Shown here in pieces: positions 63,027 to 64,000 of a DNA stretch of 64,000 nt; the stretch's first letter is position 1; every line of letters begins with the position of its first letter. Source of the DNA: Streptomyces tendae (GTDB lineage: Bacteria; Actinomycetota; Actinomycetes; Streptomycetales; Streptomycetaceae); the NCBI RefSeq assembly GCF_014650435.1, contig NZ_BMUY01000018.1, positions 1-64,000 on the forward strand, in the 5' to 3' direction. The notes below the pieces were generated by a model. That model was given only the letters and a program-made list of their open reading frames with translations. It did no database searches and had not been told where the DNA came from. Made by a program: the position numbers and the translations under genes.

Positions 63027-64000
63027 CCTCTCCGGACTCCGGTGTTCCCCGGCTGGTCATCGCCGCGCCCTCGTCCGGGAGCGGCAAGACCACCGTTGCC
63101 ACCGGGCTGATGGCCGCGCTCACCGGGCGCGGGCTCGCCGTGTCGCCGCACAAGGTCGGGCCCGACTACATCGACCCCGGGTACCACGCGCTCGCGACCG
63201 GGCGGGTGGGGCGCAACCTCGACGCGTACCTGTGCGGGCCCGAGCTGGTCGGGCCGCTGTTCCTGCACGGGGCGCGCGGGTGCGACATCGCCGTGGTCGA
63301 GGGGGTGATGGGGCTGTACGACGGTGCCGCCGGGGAGGGCGAGCTGGCGTCCACCGCGCAGGTCGCGAAGCTGCTGCGGGCGCCGGTGGTGCTGGTCGTG
63401 GACGCGTCGTCGCAGTCGCGGTCGGTGGCGGCGCTGGTGCACGGGTTCGTGTCCTGGGACCCGGAGGTGCGGATCGGGGGCGTGATCCTGAACAAGGTCG
63501 CGTCCGATCGGCACGAGGGGTTGTTGCGGGAGGCGGTGGACTCCGTCGGGGTGCCGGTGCTGGGGGTTTTGCGGAGGGCTCCGCAGGTGGACGTGCCCGC
63601 CCGGCACCTGGGGTTGGTTCCCGTTGCCGAGCGGGGCTCGGAGGCGGTGGATGCCGTTACGGCGATGGGTGCGCAGGTTGCCGCCGGGTGTGACCTGGAC
63701 GCGTTGGTCGGGTTGGCGCGGGCTGCCGGGCCGTTGCCAGGGGGCTCCGCCCCCTGGGCCCCCGGGCCTATGCCCACCCTCCCCCACGCTCGAATGCGCT
63801 CGCGCGGGGGGACCCCCATCCCATCTCGGTCGGTCAAGAAGTCGACGCCACGCGTTGCCGTCGCCGGAGGAGCGGCCTTCACGTTCTCCTACGCCGAGCA
63901 CACCGAACTGCTCGCCGCCGCCGGGGCCGAGGTCGTCACGTTCGACCCGTTGCGGGACGAGGAGTTGCCCGAGGGGACCGCGGGGCTCGTCATCGGGGGC
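63023..64000 (+). CDS. cobB: Hydrogenobyrinic acid a,c-diamide synthase CobB (partial, right end of window)
   Basis: The first 326 codons of cobB, open to the window end. N-terminal ATPase motif IAAPSSGSGKTTVATGLMAAL, VGPDYIDPGYHA and VEGVMGLYDGAAGEG are typical. Between the ATPase domain and the amidotransferase domain (VAVAGGAAFTFSYAEHTELL) a palindromic dispersed repeat is read in frame as a Pro/Gly/Arg-rich linker (about residues 238-270). GTG 63023 overlaps the cobO stop. The gene certainly continues beyond 64000. Confidence 0.94.
   Translation, partial: MTSPDSGVPRLVIAAPSSGSGKTTVATGLMAALTGRGLAVSPHKVGPDYIDPGYHALATGRVGRNLDAYLCGPELVGPLFLHGARGCDIAVVEGVMGLYDGAAGEGELASTAQVAKLLRAPVVLVVDASSQSRSVAALVHGFVSWDPEVRIGGVILNKVASDRHEGLLREAVDSVGVPVLGVLRRAPQVDVPARHLGLVPVAERGSEAVDAVTAMGAQVAAGCDLDALVGLARAAGPLPGGSAPWAPGPMPTLPHARMRSRGGTPIPSRSVKKSTPRVAVAGGAAFTFSYAEHTELLAAAGAEVVTFDPLRDEELPEGTAGLVIGG
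63737..63820. repeat. Dispersed Streptomyces palindromic repeat inside cobB
   Basis: CCAGGGGGC/GCCCCCTGG (63737-63757) is followed by CCCACCCTCCCCCACGCTCG and a second stem between CCCCC..CGC (63781-63789) and GCGCGGGGGG (63802-63811), ending ACCCCCATC. I recognise this as a repeat common between Streptomyces genes; here it is translated in frame. Confidence 0.65.

Overview
The window reads as a conserved core-chromosome segment of a Streptomyces species. The evidence is very high G+C with G/C-rich third codon positions, frequent GTG starts, many 4-nt ATGA/GTGA gene overlaps, a short chaplin gene (chpE), a streptophobe-type membrane protein, Streptomyces-type dispersed palindromic repeats, and a gene order that from memory resembles the S. 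coelicolor chpE - serB - fabI/fabG - tyrS - gbn - pitH2 - cob region. No phage, IS element, tRNA gene or CRISPR array was found.

Layout. Positions 1-350 hold, on the minus strand, what looks like the promoter/leader of an rRNA operon whose 16S gene would lie left of the window. Then come a 3-methyladenine glycosylase, Spo0M, a PEBP-like protein, an HNH endonuclease, a slipin/NfeD pair, an ABC ATPase, chpE and a GAF histidine kinase/LuxR regulator pair (0.35-9 kb). From 9 to 19 kb are an SDR plus QueA-like gene pair, a secreted SLT-domain protein behind a structured leader, an FHA-ABC transporter, a large membrane protein, serB and sixA. From 19 to 28.3 kb are two tiny membrane proteins, an MFS transporter with a divergent GntR regulator, the fabG-fabI operon, tldD-tldE and tyrS. 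From 28.4 to 41.5 kb are small membrane proteins, moaA, an acetate-type symporter with its DUF485 partner, a secreted subtilase, a CopD-like protein, a DEDDh-BRCT exonuclease, SURF1, a GH15 enzyme and an SDR.

From 41.5 to 44.8 kb lies an Asp23 envelope-stress island: five overlapping or closely spaced minus-strand genes and one divergent plus-strand gene. It is followed by an enoyl-CoA hydratase, the GATC-binding nucleoid protein gene gbn, an ABC-F ATPase, a VOC protein, a long conserved hypothetical protein, a hydrolase, a class II aldolase, and pitH2 with a small membrane partner behind a PHO-box-like repeat. From 54.0 kb to the right edge a cobalamin riboswitch leads a tightly overlapping late-cobalamin operon (cobD-cobQ-cobN-chelatase-cobO-cobB), with cobB cut by the window end.

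The coding content is mostly recognisable. The less explained material is non-coding or very short: a multi-helix leader that can bury the ribosome-binding region of the SLT gene, a cluster of six GATC sites near gbn and a possible 9-codon leader ORF in front of gbn, a possible 7-codon leader ORF before the ABC-F gene, a 22-bp tandem array, a basic 21-codon sORF next to an intrinsic terminator, and a dispersed palindromic repeat read in frame inside cobB. All assignments were made by eye; no database search or folding program was run.
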